A stretch of DNA of 64,000 nucleotides from Rufibacter hautae (GCF_008271695.1 NZ_VKKY01000001.1:738589-802588); one strand, 5' to 3'. Shown: positions 24,094-33,472, counted from the stretch's first letter. Notes: generated by a model from the letters alone, not told the origin. A program made the numbers and translations.

Positions 24094-25590
24094 TTAGAAC
24101 AGCCCTACCGCTTTCAACAGAATGCGCAGGCTCCAGATGATCACCAATGATCCTACGGCAATAAACATGGTTTTCATGGGCAGTCGGCCTGCCAGCTTGG
24201 CCGCAATGGGAGCCGCCAGCATCCCGCCAATCACTAGCCCCACAATGACTTCCAGGTGACTTAATCCCAGCATGGTGAAGAAGGTCAAGGCACTGGCGAA
24301 CGTCACGAAGAACTCGGTGATACTCACCGTCCCGATCACGAAACGCGGCGTGCGGCCTTTGGCAATCAGCGTGCTGGTCACCAGAGGTCCCCAACCACCC
24401 CCCCCGAAGGAGTCCAGGAAACCCCCGGCGCCGGCCAGCACGCCGGCATATTTGATCTTCTTGCGCTCTTTGTTCTTCTTGAAGGCCGTGTAGATGATTC
24501 TGGCCCCCAGCACCAAGGTGTAGGCGGCTAAGATAGGCCGCACGTAGTTCGCGTACTCCTCCCCTACTTTGGCCAGAAGCCAGGCACCCACAATCGCACC
24601 TATTACCCCAGGCACCAACAAGACCTTGAACAGTTTCCGGTTCACATTCCCGAATTTGTAGTGGCTGAAGCCCGAGATGCCGCTGGAGAAAATCTCGGCG
24701 GTATGGATACTCCCGCTGATGGCCGGCAGGTTCACGCCCAGAGACAGCAACACGGTGGTGCTGGTCACGCCGTACCCCATGCCCAGGGCACCGTCTACCA
24801 TCTGGGCTAGGAACCCCGCAAAAACCATCCAGTAGAAAATAGGCTCAATGTTCCCCACAAAGGTGGAGACCTCGTCAAAGGTGATGGCCGAGAACACAAA
24901 CCGGCCCAAGATCATGAAGAAAAAGGCCAGGGCCGCGCCGGAGGCGATCTTTTTCCAGGGTCTTTCCTTGCGCTGATAAACCGGATTTGGTTTTTCGTTC
25001 ACGGCCAGCACTTTGGTGATGTCGTTGAGCTGGGTTACCTTGGCGGAGAAATCCCCGGCCAGCCGGTTCCGGATGGACTGCATGTTATCCAGCACCTCGT
25101 CCAGTTCTTCAGGCACCGCCTCATTGAAGGTTTCTTTCAGGCGCTTGGCAATGGTGGGCGATTTGCCGTTGGTAGAGATAGCGATCTTTAAATTGCCTTT
25201 CCGGACGACGGAGCTGAGGTAAAAATCGCAGAGATCGGGCGTGTCGGCCACGTTTACCAGTTTGCCCTGGCGCTTGGCTTCCAGGCTGATCTCGCGGCTA
25301 GCCTCGCGGTCGTTCACGGCCACAATCACCACATCTGCGCCGGCCACATCCTCCGGGCTGAACGGTTTCAGGACGAGGGAAATAGTATTGTGCTCCTGGG
25401 CCAGTTGCAACACGGCCTCGTTGAACTGGGTAGCCACCACTTTGATGGTGGTTCTGGGCGAGTTCTGCAACAATGCGGTCAGTTTCTCCAGGCCTACATT
25501 GCCACCCCCTACCACCAACACGTGCAGATGTTCCAGTTTCAAGAAAACCGGAAACAACTCATTTTGCTCCTTTACGGTTACAGTTGTCAT
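24094..25590 (-). CDS. Fusion of precorrin-2 dehydrogenase (CysG N-domain) and TauE/SafE permease
   Basis: Residues 1-210 are the siroheme-synthase dehydrogenase/ferrochelatase-type module: VLVVGGGNVGLEKL NAD site, VIVAVNDREAS, NVADTPDLCDFYLSSVVRKGNLKIAISTNGKSP. A linker with KPNPVYQRKERPWKK leads into 8-9 hydrophobic segments (about 225-498) of the TSUP/TauE-SafE type, with the duplicated Gly-rich motifs DGALGMGYGVTSTTVLL and GGFLDSFGGGGWGPLVTSTL. One polypeptide thus links siroheme maturation with movement of a sulfur oxyanion (sulfate import or sulfite export) across the inner membrane. It is the last gene of the cys cluster, 190 bp after cysI, and a palindrome lies in that gap. Confidence 0.92.
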   Translation of the reverse strand: MTTVTVKEQNELFPVFLKLEHLHVLVVGGGNVGLEKLTALLQNSPRTTIKVVATQFNEAVLQLAQEHNTISLVLKPFSPEDVAGADVVIVAVNDREASREISLEAKRQGKLVNVADTPDLCDFYLSSVVRKGNLKIAISTNGKSPTIAKRLKETFNEAVPEELDEVLDNMQSIRNRLAGDFSAKVTQLNDITKVLAVNEKPNPVYQRKERPWKKIASGAALAFFFMILGRFVFSAITFDEVSTFVGNIEPIFYWMVFAGFLAQMVDGALGMGYGVTSTTVLLSLGVNLPAISGSIHTAEIFSSGISGFSHYKFGNVNRKLFKVLLVPGVIGAIVGAWLLAKVGEEYANYVRPILAAYTLVLGARIIYTAFKKNKERKKIKYAGVLAGAGGFLDSFGGGGWGPLVTSTLIAKGRTPRFVIGTVSITEFFVTFASALTFFTMLGLSHLEVIVGLVIGGMLAAPIAAKLAGRLPMKTMFIAVGSLVIIWSLRILLKAVGLF

Positions 25591-25720
25591 TGTCTGTATA
25601 AATGTCTTATAGGATGAAGGTTAGGGGCGTTTTGAAAATCTGTTTCGTCAAAAACAAAATTGCCGGGGGCCTAATCTGCGGGGGAGTGATACGAATGCGG
25701 GAAGGTTAGCGGGAGGATGG

Positions 25721-25765
25721 AAACCTTTTGGGCCTGATTTCTATAAAACAGGCCCAAAAGGCTTT
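25721..25765. repeat. Extended palindrome between cysI and cysG/TauE
   Basis: The arms ccttttgggcctg and caggcccaaaagg (25724-25736, 25749-25761) pair perfectly. It may attenuate or process the transcript between cysI and the fusion gene. Confidence 0.65.
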
Positions 25766-25781
25766 CCTCACGGCTATGGTA

Positions 25782-27461
25782 CTAATTCAACAGCGTACGG
25801 TAAGCGAAATCGCCGAAGCGTTCGCCCGGCAGGCGGTTCTGTTTGAAGGCCCCGAAAAGAACGTCCAGTTCCTGCAGAATGGCCGCTTCGTTCAGGTTCT
25901 CTTTGTAAAGTTTGTTCAGGCGATAGCCTTGTTCATCACCCCCCAGGTTAAGGTTGTAATGGCCCGGAGCCGTGCCCACAAACCCGATCTCAGACAGCAC
26001 AGACCGGCCGCAGCCGTTGGGACAACCCGTCATCCGGATGATGATTTCCTCGTCCTGCAGTCCGTGGTTTGCTAGTACGCTGTCAATCTTGGTGATGAGT
26101 TCAGGCATATAGCGCTGAGCCTCGGCCAACGCCAAGGGGCAGGTAGGCAAGGCCACGCAGGCCATAGAGTTCTTGCGCACCGGAGAGGCGATTTCAGTGT
26201 GCGGGATTACGCTGTGTTTTACCAGAATCTGCTCAATTTCAGCTTTGTTCTCCGCGGTGATGTCGCTGAGGATCACGTTCTGGTTGCAGGTGAACCGGAA
26301 ATTGGCTTTACCGGTCTGGGCTACTTCCAGGAGGGCTGATTTCAGGGAAGCGGAAGGCAGATCTGTGATGCGGCCATTTTCCACGAAGGCGGTGTAATGC
26401 CACAGGCCATTGTAGCTCTGCCCCCAACCGTAATGGTCTACGCGGGTCTCCAGCGCATACGCCCGGATAGGCTCCAACGCGAATCCGGTCCGTTTTTCTA
26501 CTTCTGCCCTGAAAACGTCCAGCCCCATGTTGTCTACGGTATACTTCAGGCGGGCCAGTTTGCGGTCGGCCCGGTTCCCGAAGTCACGTTGCACGGTAAG
26601 GACCTCGTACACGGCCTTGAACAGCTTCTCGTCAGATTCCTCGGTGCTCACAAAGCCAATCTCGGTGGCCAGACGCGGATACGTTTCTGGGTTTCCGTGG
26701 GTGAATGATAAACCACCGCCCACGGCCAGGTTGAAGCCTTTCAGCTCTCCGTTCTCAATGATGGCGATGAGGCCCAAATCCTGGGCAAACACGTCTGAGT
26801 CATTGTTAGGCGGAATCACCAACCCGATCTTGAACTTGCGGGGCAGGTAGCGGTCTTGGTACAAAGGGTCTTCTTCCTCTGCCTTGTTGTAGATTTTTTC
26901 GTCGTCCAGCCACACATCATAGTAAGAGCGGGTCTTAGGCAACAGGTATTCGCTTATTCTGTCGGCGTACTGGTAGATGCGCTCGTGCAACGGAGACTCC
27001 AGCGGGTTGGCACTGGCCACCACGTTCCGGTTCACGTCGCCGCAGGCGGCTATGGAATCCAGTCCGGCTTGGTTGAAGGCTTTGATGGTGGGCTTGGTTT
27101 TGGCCTTCACAATGCCATGCAACTGCAAGGTCTGGCGCGTAGTGATCTTGATCACGCCGGTAGAGTTCTCGCCCGCGATGTTGTGCGTCGCGATGTACTG
27201 CTCCGGTTTAAGGAACCCGCCTGGAATCCGCAACCGGATCATGAAGGTATACAGACGCTCCAGTTTTTTGGCGGCGCGCTCCTCGCGGCGATCGCGGTCA
27301 TCCTGCATGTACATGCCGTGGAACTTCACCAGCGCCGTGTCATCCTCGCGGATGGCTCCCGTGATCTCGTCTTTCAGGCTTTCCTTCAGCGTGCCGCGCA
27401 AGCCCTGGCTCACCTCTTTTATTTTCTCTATAGGAGACAGATTCTTTTTCTCAGTTGACAT
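25782..27461 (-). CDS. cysI: Sulfite reductase hemoprotein subunit
   Basis: The 559-residue cytoplasmic enzyme reduces sulfite to sulfide with electrons from the flavoprotein encoded just upstream. Two ferredoxin-like/NiR repeats are present. The siroheme-[4Fe-4S] ligands lie near the C-terminus in ACVALPTCPLALAEAQRY (C-x5-C) and GCPNGCGRS (C-x3-C). RQTLQLHGI and GDVNRNVVASANP are family motifs around siroheme. The length is normal. The gap to cysJ is about 160 bp and contains a palindrome copy and the perfect repeat GACAGGAA/TTCCTGTC. Confidence 0.96.
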   Translation of the reverse strand: MSTEKKNLSPIEKIKEVSQGLRGTLKESLKDEITGAIREDDTALVKFHGMYMQDDRDRREERAAKKLERLYTFMIRLRIPGGFLKPEQYIATHNIAGENSTGVIKITTRQTLQLHGIVKAKTKPTIKAFNQAGLDSIAACGDVNRNVVASANPLESPLHERIYQYADRISEYLLPKTRSYYDVWLDDEKIYNKAEEEDPLYQDRYLPRKFKIGLVIPPNNDSDVFAQDLGLIAIIENGELKGFNLAVGGGLSFTHGNPETYPRLATEIGFVSTEESDEKLFKAVYEVLTVQRDFGNRADRKLARLKYTVDNMGLDVFRAEVEKRTGFALEPIRAYALETRVDHYGWGQSYNGLWHYTAFVENGRITDLPSASLKSALLEVAQTGKANFRFTCNQNVILSDITAENKAEIEQILVKHSVIPHTEIASPVRKNSMACVALPTCPLALAEAQRYMPELITKIDSVLANHGLQDEEIIIRMTGCPNGCGRSVLSEIGFVGTAPGHYNLNLGGDEQGYRLNKLYKENLNEAAILQELDVLFGAFKQNRLPGERFGDFAYRTLLN

Positions 27462-27480
27462 GGTAACTGGTCTTAATGAT

Positions 27481-27498
27481 GACAGGAAGTTTCCTGTC
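27481..27498. repeat. 18-nt palindrome upstream of cysI
   Basis: GACAGGAA and TTCCTGTC flank GT, 20 bp before the cysI start. It could be an operator or an RNA hairpin at the ribosome-loading site; no other copy was noticed in the window. Confidence 0.45.
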
Positions 27499-27513
27499 TG
27501 GTGTGTTTGCCAT

Positions 27514-27547
27514 TTTAGGCCTGTTTCCGGGGAAACACGCCTAAAAC
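27514..27547. repeat. Dispersed palindrome in the cysJ-cysI gap
   Basis: ttttaggcctgtttcc and ggaaacacgcctaaaac are near-symmetric. Confidence 0.6.
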
Positions 27548-27620
27548 GTAAGTTTCTAAAAACCGCAAGTTGTAAACTTGCCTCATGGTTGCTCCAAGTT
27601 GAAAACTTGAAGCAGGGGTA

Positions 27621-29327
27621 TTAATAGACGTCTTTCAGGTAGCGGCCTTCTTCTTTCAGCTGCTCCAGGTACACGGCGGCTTCCTCTGGGGAAGAGCCGG
27701 CGCCCAGCCCGATGATTTGCAACAGGGTATTTTCCACGTCCACGCTCATGGGTTCCTTGGCCCCGCACACGTACACGTAGGCCCCGGAAGAAAGCCACTC
27801 AAAGAAAGCGGCGGCGTTTTCCTGCATCTTGTGTTGCACGTACACTTTCTCTTGTTGGTCACGGGAGAAGGCACCGTTGAAGCGGGTCAGGATACCGGTC
27901 TCATACCAGCTCTGGATCTCGGTCTGGTACAGGAAGTCGGTGGCGAAGTGCTGGTCCCCGAAGAAAAGCCAGTTGCGCCCTTCGGCGCCGGTGGCATCGC
28001 GCTCGGCCAGGAAAGAGCGGAAAGGCGCTACTCCCGTACCGGGCCCGATCATGATCATGTCTTTGTCAGCGGCCGGCAGTTTGAACTGGCTGTTCTTGTG
28101 AATGTAGAACTCCAGCGGCTGGCCTTCTTTCTGCTCAGAAAGGTAATCTGAGCAATGACCGCACAGCAGCTCTTCGTTGATTCTGAACTCGTCTCTGGCT
28201 ACCGTCACGTGGATCTCGCCAGGATGGGCTTCCAAAGACGAGGAGATAGAATACAGGCGCGGTGCGATGGGCTCCAAAATCTGCAGAACTTCTTTGAACT
28301 GCTCGGCGTCTTTTACCGGGTAAATTCTCAAAAGATCGAGTAAATCAATGCGGGTAGCGGGGATGTCCTGCTCCACCACTTCGGCGTACTTTTTCACCAC
28401 GCGCTCAGGCAGGTAGGTGATGTTCACTTTGTCTTGCAGCAACTCCCGCACCGTAGACTCGCTGTTCCGGTGGGTCACTTTCTCCTCAGGGGAGATGCCC
28501 GTTACCTTCAGGATGGCGTCTACCGTGAACGGACGGTTCTTAGGGACCACGCCCAGCGCATCACCGGGTTCGTAGGCCAAATCCTCGGCCTCAATCTCAA
28601 TGTGGTGCGTTGACTTGTTAGACCCTATGTCATTCAATACGATATTGGTGAGAATAGTGCCGTTGTATATTTTCTTGCCGGTTTTCTTGGCCGGAGCAGG
28701 CGCAGCAGCAGGCGCTGAGGCCGGGGAGGCGGCATTGTTCAGCGTCTCCAGAACGCTCTGGAACCAGGCGTTGGCTTCGTCCTCGTAATCTACGTCGCAC
28801 TTCTGGATGGGCACCAGAGGGCTACCGCCTAGACGCTGCAGTTGCGCATCCACGTCTTCGCCGGCTTTGCAGAACAGCGGGTACGAGGTATCGCCCAGTG
28901 CCAGCACGCTGTACTTGAGCTTGGGCAGCTTTTTATCGGTTTGGTGCACGAAGTCATAGAACTTCTGCGCACCAGCCGGCGGATCTCCCTCTCCCTGCGT
29001 GCTGATGACGGTTAAGAAGTATTCTTCCTTTTCCAGGTCATTGAGGCGGTACTGGTCCAGGCTCACCACGCGTGCGTTGATGCCGCTTTTCTTGGCTTTG
29101 CCCGCCAGATCGGTGGCTACGCGCTTAGAATTACCGGTCTCGGTACCGTAGGCAATGGTTACTTTGCCTACCGCTGGTTTGGCGGCTACCGCAGCCTCAG
29201 CGGCCGGGGCAGTTACTCCAGGGGAAGCGGTAACGCCGGCCAGGTAACCGCTCATCCACAACAGTTCCTCTTTAGACGATTGCTGGACCAGATCCAGGAA
29301 GGTTTTTAATTTAGCTTCTGCTAACAT
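27621..29327 (-). CDS. cysJ: Sulfite reductase (NADPH) flavoprotein subunit
   Basis: The 568-residue diflavin reductase passes electrons from NADPH through FAD and FMN to CysI. An N-terminal flavodoxin domain (YGTETGNSKRVATDLAGKAKK, about 59-80; STQGEGDPPAG, about 110) is joined by an Ala/Pro-rich linker to a FAD domain (RLYSISSSLEAHPGEIHVTV) and an NADPH domain (MIGPGTGVAPFRSFL, then VYVCGAKEPMSVDVE). It is somewhat shorter than E. coli CysJ, with a short N-terminal segment. It lies 9 bp after the methyltransferase stop, so the two are translationally close. Confidence 0.95.
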   Translation of the reverse strand: MLAEAKLKTFLDLVQQSSKEELLWMSGYLAGVTASPGVTAPAAEAAVAAKPAVGKVTIAYGTETGNSKRVATDLAGKAKKSGINARVVSLDQYRLNDLEKEEYFLTVISTQGEGDPPAGAQKFYDFVHQTDKKLPKLKYSVLALGDTSYPLFCKAGEDVDAQLQRLGGSPLVPIQKCDVDYEDEANAWFQSVLETLNNAASPASAPAAAPAPAKKTGKKIYNGTILTNIVLNDIGSNKSTHHIEIEAEDLAYEPGDALGVVPKNRPFTVDAILKVTGISPEEKVTHRNSESTVRELLQDKVNITYLPERVVKKYAEVVEQDIPATRIDLLDLLRIYPVKDAEQFKEVLQILEPIAPRLYSISSSLEAHPGEIHVTVARDEFRINEELLCGHCSDYLSEQKEGQPLEFYIHKNSQFKLPAADKDMIMIGPGTGVAPFRSFLAERDATGAEGRNWLFFGDQHFATDFLYQTEIQSWYETGILTRFNGAFSRDQQEKVYVQHKMQENAAAFFEWLSSGAYVYVCGAKEPMSVDVENTLLQIIGLGAGSSPEEAAVYLEQLKEEGRYLKDVY

Positions 29328-29336
29328 GACAGATAA

Positions 29337-30158
29337 TTATTGAAGTACCAGGCCCACCTGTTCAGTGACCGGCTTGAAGTAATATTCTCTCGTTGGGTTG
29401 TTGGTAAACCACTTGAACTCATGGTGCAGGTTCACCACTTTGCCAATGATTACCAACGAAGGGGAGACAAACGTCTTCCCGCCCAGGTTCCTTTCATACT
29501 CGTACAAACTGCTGGTTTGCACGTGCTGCAACGGCGTAGTGGCTTGTTCCACCACCGCCAAGTGTTTCTCCTCTGAGATGCCGTGGCGCGTGAGTTTCTC
29601 CACCACCTCGGCTAATCTTTCACTGGACATGTAGAACACCAGGGTGTCCTCCGTCTGGGCTAGTTCCTGCCAATAGGCATCGGTGAGTTTGCTGTAGGTG
29701 TAGAAGGTGAGAAAACGCACCGCGGTAGAATGCTGCCGGGCCGTTAAGGGAATGCCGGCGTAGGCCGCCGCTCCCAAAGCTGCGGTAATACCGGGGATGA
29801 TCTCGTATTCAATCTCGTGGGCTACCAGGCTCTGGAGCTCGTCCAGCACGTTGGAGAAAATAGACACGTCGCCGCCTTTCAGGCGCAACACGTTCTTGCC
29901 CAACAGCGCGTACTCCACCAGCAGTTCGTTGATGGTGGCCTGCGGCGTGGTGCCGTGGCTGCGGCACTGCTTGCCCACGTACACGATCTCCGCCGAGGGC
30001 GAAGCATACGTGTCCAGGATCTCCTCGCTCACCAACCGGTCCACCAGAATCACTTGGGCCTGGCGCAACGCTTTCACCGTCTTCACCGTGATCAAATCAG
30101 GGTCACCGGGACCGGCGCCTGCAATGATCACTTTTCCTTTCTGTGGCGCTGCTTGCAT
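29337..30158 (-). CDS. cobA: Uroporphyrinogen-III C-methyltransferase
   Basis: The 273-residue SAM-dependent tetrapyrrole methylase makes precorrin-2, the first step of siroheme synthesis for CysI. Motifs are VIIAGAGPGDPDLITVKTVKAL at the N-terminus, LRLKGGDVSIF, EIIPGITAALGAAAYAGIPLTAR and a C-terminal TFVSPSLVIIGKVV. It is equivalent to the C-terminal half of E. coli CysG; the N-terminal half is found fused to the permease at 24094-25590. In this cluster its product is used for siroheme, not necessarily cobalamin. Confidence 0.94.
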   Translation of the reverse strand: MQAAPQKGKVIIAGAGPGDPDLITVKTVKALRQAQVILVDRLVSEEILDTYASPSAEIVYVGKQCRSHGTTPQATINELLVEYALLGKNVLRLKGGDVSIFSNVLDELQSLVAHEIEYEIIPGITAALGAAAYAGIPLTARQHSTAVRFLTFYTYSKLTDAYWQELAQTEDTLVFYMSSERLAEVVEKLTRHGISEEKHLAVVEQATTPLQHVQTSSLYEYERNLGGKTFVSPSLVIIGKVVNLHHEFKWFTNNPTREYYFKPVTEQVGLVLQ

Positions 30159-30235
30159 GCTGTTGTTTGTAAGGCCGCCGGCTCTGTGCAGTTACCGGCG
30201 GTGATTAGATTGAATGTCCGTTTTAGGACTGATTT

Positions 30236-31513
30236 TTAGATTTCGGGCCAGAAAGGCTTTTCGCTGGCTTGGGTGGTGATCATACAGGCGCCAACCGTTA
30301 CATTGCTGGTCTCGTCAATGAGAATGGCGCCGCCGTTGGCTCTCAGTTTCTGGTAGGTGTCAAAAGCGATGGGTGAGGCCGTTTTAATGGTGGCTTTCAC
30401 TACATCATTCAAACCCGCGGAAACCGGGGAGAGTTCTTTCTCCAGGGTGTTCACGTTCAATTTATATTCCAGCTCTTTCACCACGCAGCGCACATTGCGG
30501 CTGTTGATCTGCAGGAGGTATCTGTTGCGGGGCACCAGCGGCGTGTTGCTCATCCAGCACAGCACCACCTCAAACTCCTGCGCCACCTGTACCGGGGCGT
30601 CCTGCTTCACAATCATGTCGCCGCGGCTGATGTCCACGTCGTCTGCCAGGTGCAGGACTACGCTCTGCGGCGCGAAGGCTTCTTCTACTTCTTTGCCGCC
30701 CAGTTCCACCGCCGAGATGGTGCTCTCAATGCCCGATGGCTGCACTACCACTTTGTCGCCTTTGCGGTAAACGCCGCTGATGATCTTGCCAGCGTATCCA
30801 CGGTAATCAGGCAGTTCTTCGGTCTGAGGACGGATCACGTATTGTACCGGGAAACGCCCCTCAGTGAGGTTGATGTCTTCAGATACTTCCACGGTCTCCA
30901 GCACGCGCAGCAGGGAATCGCCGTCGTACCACGGCATGAAGATGGATTTCTCCACAATGTTGTCGCCGTTCAACGCGCTGATGGGAATGTAGGTCACATT
31001 CTTCAAGCCCAAAGAAGCCGCTACCTGGGAGTAGTCAATCACGATGTCGTTGTACTTGTCCTGCGAGTAGTTCACCAGGTCCATCTTGTTCACGGCCACC
31101 ACTACGTGCGGCAGGTTGAGCAAGGAAACGATGATGGAGTGACGGCGGGTCTGCTCCACTACGCCGTGGCGGGCATCAATGAGGATAATGGCCAGGTCTG
31201 AGTTAGACGCGCCGGTCACCATGTTGCGGGTGTACTGGATGTGGCCCGGGGTATCGGCGATGATGAATTTGCGCTTAGGCGTGGAGAAGTATTTGTAGGC
31301 CACGTCAATGGTGATGCCCTGCTCCCGCTCTGCCCGAAGTCCGTCGGTGAGCAAAGCCAGGTCCACGCGGCCTTCTTCCTTGTTCTTGGTGCTCCGCTCA
31401 ATGGCTTCCAACTGGTCTACCATGATGGACTTGCTGTCATACAACAGGCGGCCAATCAACGTGCTCTTGCCATCGTCTACGCTCCCGGCGGTTAAAAATC
31501 TTAGAATGTCCAT
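30236..31513 (-). CDS. cysN: Sulfate adenylyltransferase, GTPase subunit
   Basis: CysN couples GTP hydrolysis to APS formation by CysD. The G motifs are GSVDDGKSTLIGRLLYDSK, DTPGHIQYTRNMVTGAS and NKMDLV; EF-Tu-like beta domains follow. At 425 residues it ends after these domains, with no fused APS kinase (CysC). That agrees with the APS-type CysH in the same cluster, which needs no PAPS. The gap of 199 bp to cysD holds a tandem 14-mer and a palindrome copy. Confidence 0.96.
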   Translation of the reverse strand: MDILRFLTAGSVDDGKSTLIGRLLYDSKSIMVDQLEAIERSTKNKEEGRVDLALLTDGLRAEREQGITIDVAYKYFSTPKRKFIIADTPGHIQYTRNMVTGASNSDLAIILIDARHGVVEQTRRHSIIVSLLNLPHVVVAVNKMDLVNYSQDKYNDIVIDYSQVAASLGLKNVTYIPISALNGDNIVEKSIFMPWYDGDSLLRVLETVEVSEDINLTEGRFPVQYVIRPQTEELPDYRGYAGKIISGVYRKGDKVVVQPSGIESTISAVELGGKEVEEAFAPQSVVLHLADDVDISRGDMIVKQDAPVQVAQEFEVVLCWMSNTPLVPRNRYLLQINSRNVRCVVKELEYKLNVNTLEKELSPVSAGLNDVVKATIKTASPIAFDTYQKLRANGGAILIDETSNVTVGACMITTQASEKPFWPEI

Positions 31514-31519
31514 TGTAAT

Positions 31520-31552
31520 GAGTTCTGAGTCTTGAGTTCTGAGTCTTGAGTT
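31520..31552. repeat. Short tandem repeat, period 14
   Basis: agttctgagtcttg occurs twice and starts a third time just upstream of cysN. The same words recur inverted at 22449-22480 and partly at 47094-47118, so it is a recurrent spacer sequence. Confidence 0.6.
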
Positions 31553-31555
31553 TGT

Positions 31556-31590
31556 TATAGACCTGCTTTAAGGAAAACAGGCCTGAAACG
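31556..31590. repeat. Dispersed palindrome in the cysD-cysN gap
   Basis: tatagacctgcttt and gaaaacaggcctgaaacg form an imperfect family member. Confidence 0.55.
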
Positions 31591-31712
31591 AGGGACTCTT
31601 CACCAACTGCTCTTTATCTAAAATCGGCTGTAAGCCGAAATCTGTATTATTTAATTACGAGGCGGAGCCGAACAATTTTCTCATTCACTCCAGCCCTCCT
31701 TCTCTCAATCTC

Positions 31713-32621
31713 CTAGAAGTAGCCGTTCTTTTTGCGGTCTTCCATAGCAGCTTCGGACACGCGGTCGTCAATGCGGGTCTGGCCGCGCTCGCTGGTGTTG
31801 GTGGCGATGATCTCGTTGATGATGTCGTCCAGGGTTGAGGCGCTGGATTCCACGGCGGCAGTACAGGTCATGTCGCCTACGGTGCGGTATCTCACGGTTT
31901 TGCGGGTCACCACGTCATCATCGTGCAGTTGCACAAACTCGTTCGTGGCTACCAAACGGCCATCGAACTCCAGGACCTCGCGCTCATGGGCGAAGTAGAT
32001 AGAAGGCAGTTCAATGTTCTCGCGGCGGATGTAGTTCCAGATATCCAGCTCGGTCCAGTTGCTGATGGGGAACACGCGCACGTTCTCGCCTTTGTTGATT
32101 TTGCCGTTGTAGATGTTCCACAGCTCAGGGCGCTGCAACTTAGGATCCCAAGACCCGAACTCGTCCCGCACCGAGAAAATGCGCTCTTTGGCGCGGGCTT
32201 TCTCCTCGTCGCGGCGGGCACCGCCGATGCAGGCATCGAACTCAAACTCCTCAATGGTGTCCAGCAAGGTGTAGGTCTGCAGGCCATTGCGGCTAGGCAG
32301 TTTGCCTTTCTGCTCGGTGAGGCCTTTGGCTTTGATGGTGTCTTCCACGTTGCGCACAATCAGCTTCTCCCCGATTTTATCTGCTAGGTAATCTCTGAAG
32401 TCCAGAGCCTCCTCAAAGTTGTGCCCGGTGTCAATGTGCACCAACGGGAAAGGGAACTTGCCGGGCCGGAAAGCTTTCAACGCCAAATGCACCAACACAA
32501 TTGAGTCTTTTCCGCCGGAGAACAGCAACGCAGGACGCTCAAACTGGCCCGCCACTTCTCTGAAAATGTGAATCGCCTCTGATTCTAACTGATCCAGGTA
32601 ATCTAATTTATATGCTGACAT
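31713..32621 (-). CDS. cysD: Sulfate adenylyltransferase, catalytic subunit
   Basis: The 302-residue PP-loop ATP pyrophosphatase forms adenosine 5'-phosphosulfate from ATP and sulfate. The PP motif is LLFSGGKDSIVLVHLAL (about 32-48); HIDTGHNFEEALDFRD and GGARRDEEKARAKERIFS are CysD hallmarks, and RYRTVGDMTCTAAVES closes the conserved core. The gene lies 17 bp downstream of cysH and is clearly in the same transcript. Confidence 0.97.
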   Translation of the reverse strand: MSAYKLDYLDQLESEAIHIFREVAGQFERPALLFSGGKDSIVLVHLALKAFRPGKFPFPLVHIDTGHNFEEALDFRDYLADKIGEKLIVRNVEDTIKAKGLTEQKGKLPSRNGLQTYTLLDTIEEFEFDACIGGARRDEEKARAKERIFSVRDEFGSWDPKLQRPELWNIYNGKINKGENVRVFPISNWTELDIWNYIRRENIELPSIYFAHEREVLEFDGRLVATNEFVQLHDDDVVTRKTVRYRTVGDMTCTAAVESSASTLDDIINEIIATNTSERGQTRIDDRVSEAAMEDRKKNGYF

Positions 32622-32638
32622 AATCTGAAAATGCTATG

Positions 32639-33394
32639 CTAAACAATTTTGGCTAATGAGTTGGCAACCCCTGGCTGCTCCTCGGTTACGTGCAGACCGC
32701 ACTCTTTTTTGCTGGCGTCTTCCCACCACCAACGACCGGCCCGGAAATCCTCGCCCGGCTGAATGGCCCGGGTACAAGGCGCACATCCAATGGAGATGAA
32801 GCCTTTGTCGTGCAGCTTGTTGTAAGGGATGTTGTTCTGTTTGATGAAGGCCATCACCTCATCGGTGGTCCAGTACAGCAGCGGGTGGAACTTGATGAGT
32901 TGGTTTCCCTCGTCCCACTCAAACTTGGGCAGGATGCCGCGGCCCGGCGAGTGCTCGGCGCGCAGACCGGTAATCCAGATGGAGTGGCCCGCCAACGCTC
33001 GCTTTAAAGGCTCCACCTTTCTGATGTGGCAACAGTCTTTCCGGTTCTGGGTAGACTCATAGAAAGAGTTGGGACCAGTGTTATGGACAAACTCCTCCAG
33101 TTGCTCATTGTTAGGGTAGTAGGCCTTGATGCGCGTGTTGTACGCCTCATTGGTCCTGCTCCACACCGAGTACGTCTCGGGGAAAAGACGGCCAGTGTCT
33201 AACGTGAAAACGCGAATGGGGAGGTTGTTTTCCAGAATCTGGTGGGTGATCACCTGGTCCTCGAAGCTGAAGCTGGAGGAGAACGTCACCTCATTGGGGA
33301 AACGGTTGACCAGCAACGCAAGCGTCTGGTCTATGGTTAAGCCTTCTGTCTCTTGTATCAATTGAGACACCTGCTCTTGTTTTGAAGAGGCCAT
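32639..33394 (-). CDS. cysH: Adenylyl-sulfate reductase (APS-type CysH)
   Basis: The 251-residue enzyme reduces APS to sulfite with thioredoxin. A PAPS-reductase PP-loop core (SSSFSFEDQVITH, VFTLDTGRLFPET) carries the CC at KDCCHIRKV and the CxxC in GCAPCTRAI, the four ligands of the [4Fe-4S] cluster that marks APS/PAPS-accepting bacterial enzymes. The catalytic Cys is in KKECGLH near the C-terminus. No APS kinase is present in the cluster. It is the first structural gene, preceded by a leader of about 180 nt that contains the cysteine-rich ORF at 33473-33541. Confidence 0.95.
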   Translation of the reverse strand: MASSKQEQVSQLIQETEGLTIDQTLALLVNRFPNEVTFSSSFSFEDQVITHQILENNLPIRVFTLDTGRLFPETYSVWSRTNEAYNTRIKAYYPNNEQLEEFVHNTGPNSFYESTQNRKDCCHIRKVEPLKRALAGHSIWITGLRAEHSPGRGILPKFEWDEGNQLIKFHPLLYWTTDEVMAFIKQNNIPYNKLHDKGFISIGCAPCTRAIQPGEDFRAGRWWWEDASKKECGLHVTEEQPGVANSLAKIV

Positions 33395-33472
33395 GGCAAG
33401 AAAGTACTAGGTAAGAAAATTGAATAAGTAGGGCGCCCGGATGGGCAATAGGTATTTGTTGACTGCTAGAGG

